Made by a program: the position numbers and the translations under genes. Below, one piece after another: positions 6,371 through 6,453 of a stretch of DNA of 6,453 nucleotides; position 1 is the first letter of the stretch, and each line of letters starts with the position of its first letter. This DNA comes from Bacteroidales bacterium. GTDB taxonomy: Bacteria > Bacteroidota > Bacteroidia > Bacteroidales > UBA12077. The stretch lies in contig DMBU01000004.1 of the NCBI GenBank assembly GCA_003446015.1, positions 1-6,453 of the forward strand. The letters are read 5' to 3'. The notes below the pieces were generated by a model. The model was not told where the DNA came from. It did no database searches and saw only the letters and a program-made list of their open reading frames with translations.

Positions 6371-6453
6371 ATGGCATATTATAATTTGATATCCAAAAAA
6401 TTTATTAAGATTTTAGAAACAACTAATTCAGAATATGGTTATCCGTTTTTGTA
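6371..6453 (+). CDS. Start of an unrecognised gene, cut off by the window edge
   Basis: An ATG lies 10 nt after the fumC stop and opens a frame of 27 codons with no stop before the end of the window. The peptide begins MAYYNLISKKFIKILET and continues with a polar stretch. An AAAGG sequence at 6362-6366 precedes the ATG by 4 nt, one of the few purine-rich boxes in the window. No terminator separates it from fumC, so it may be cotranscribed. I do not recognise the family, and the fragment is too short to assign a function or rule out a chance frame. Confidence 0.5.
   Translation, partial: MAYYNLISKKFIKILETTNSEYGYPFL

Overview
The window is a 6.45 kb AT-rich chromosomal segment that looks like a member of the Bacteroidota. 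Three things point there: the genes lack clear Shine-Dalgarno sequences and start behind A-rich leaders, several gaps carry the Bacteroidota-type promoter motif TAnnTTTG (twice as TATCTTTG), and the proteins resemble those of marine or anaerobic Bacteroidales/Marinilabiliales. The order-level placement is an impression, not a computed result.

Layout from left to right. (1) A minus-strand gene for a membrane-anchored or exported endonuclease/exonuclease/phosphatase (EEP) family hydrolase (82-1134); behind it a possible promoter points leftward out of the window. (2) A divergent gap (1135-1315) with a good purQ promoter. (3) purQ, the glutaminase subunit of FGAM synthase (1316-2011), followed by a strong intrinsic terminator; purS and purL are not adjacent. 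(4) A two-gene unit (2150-3117) encoding a nitroreductase-family flavoprotein and an ArsC/Spx-like thioredoxin-fold protein whose stop and start codons overlap. A near-perfect inverted repeat lies in its promoter region. (5) A 125-bp gap with a GC-rich perfect palindrome, leading into a class I (iron-sulfur) fumarase (3243-4859). (6) An intrinsic terminator overlapped by the -7 box of a second promoter, then a class II (cofactor-free) fumarase, fumC (4972-6360). (7) The first 27 codons of an unrecognised gene that runs off the right edge.

Functionally the window is mostly housekeeping metabolism: one purine-synthesis step, a small redox pair, and two unrelated enzymes that catalyse the same TCA-cycle reaction (fumarate + water <-> L-malate). 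The fumarases are the most notable feature: an oxygen-sensitive and an oxygen-stable isozyme sit side by side, like the fumA-fumC pair of E. coli, but here each appears to have its own promoter. I found no RNA genes, insertion sequences, CRISPR arrays or signs of a defence or mobile system. No gap exceeds 300 bases, and nothing here amounts to a clearly undescribed biological system.
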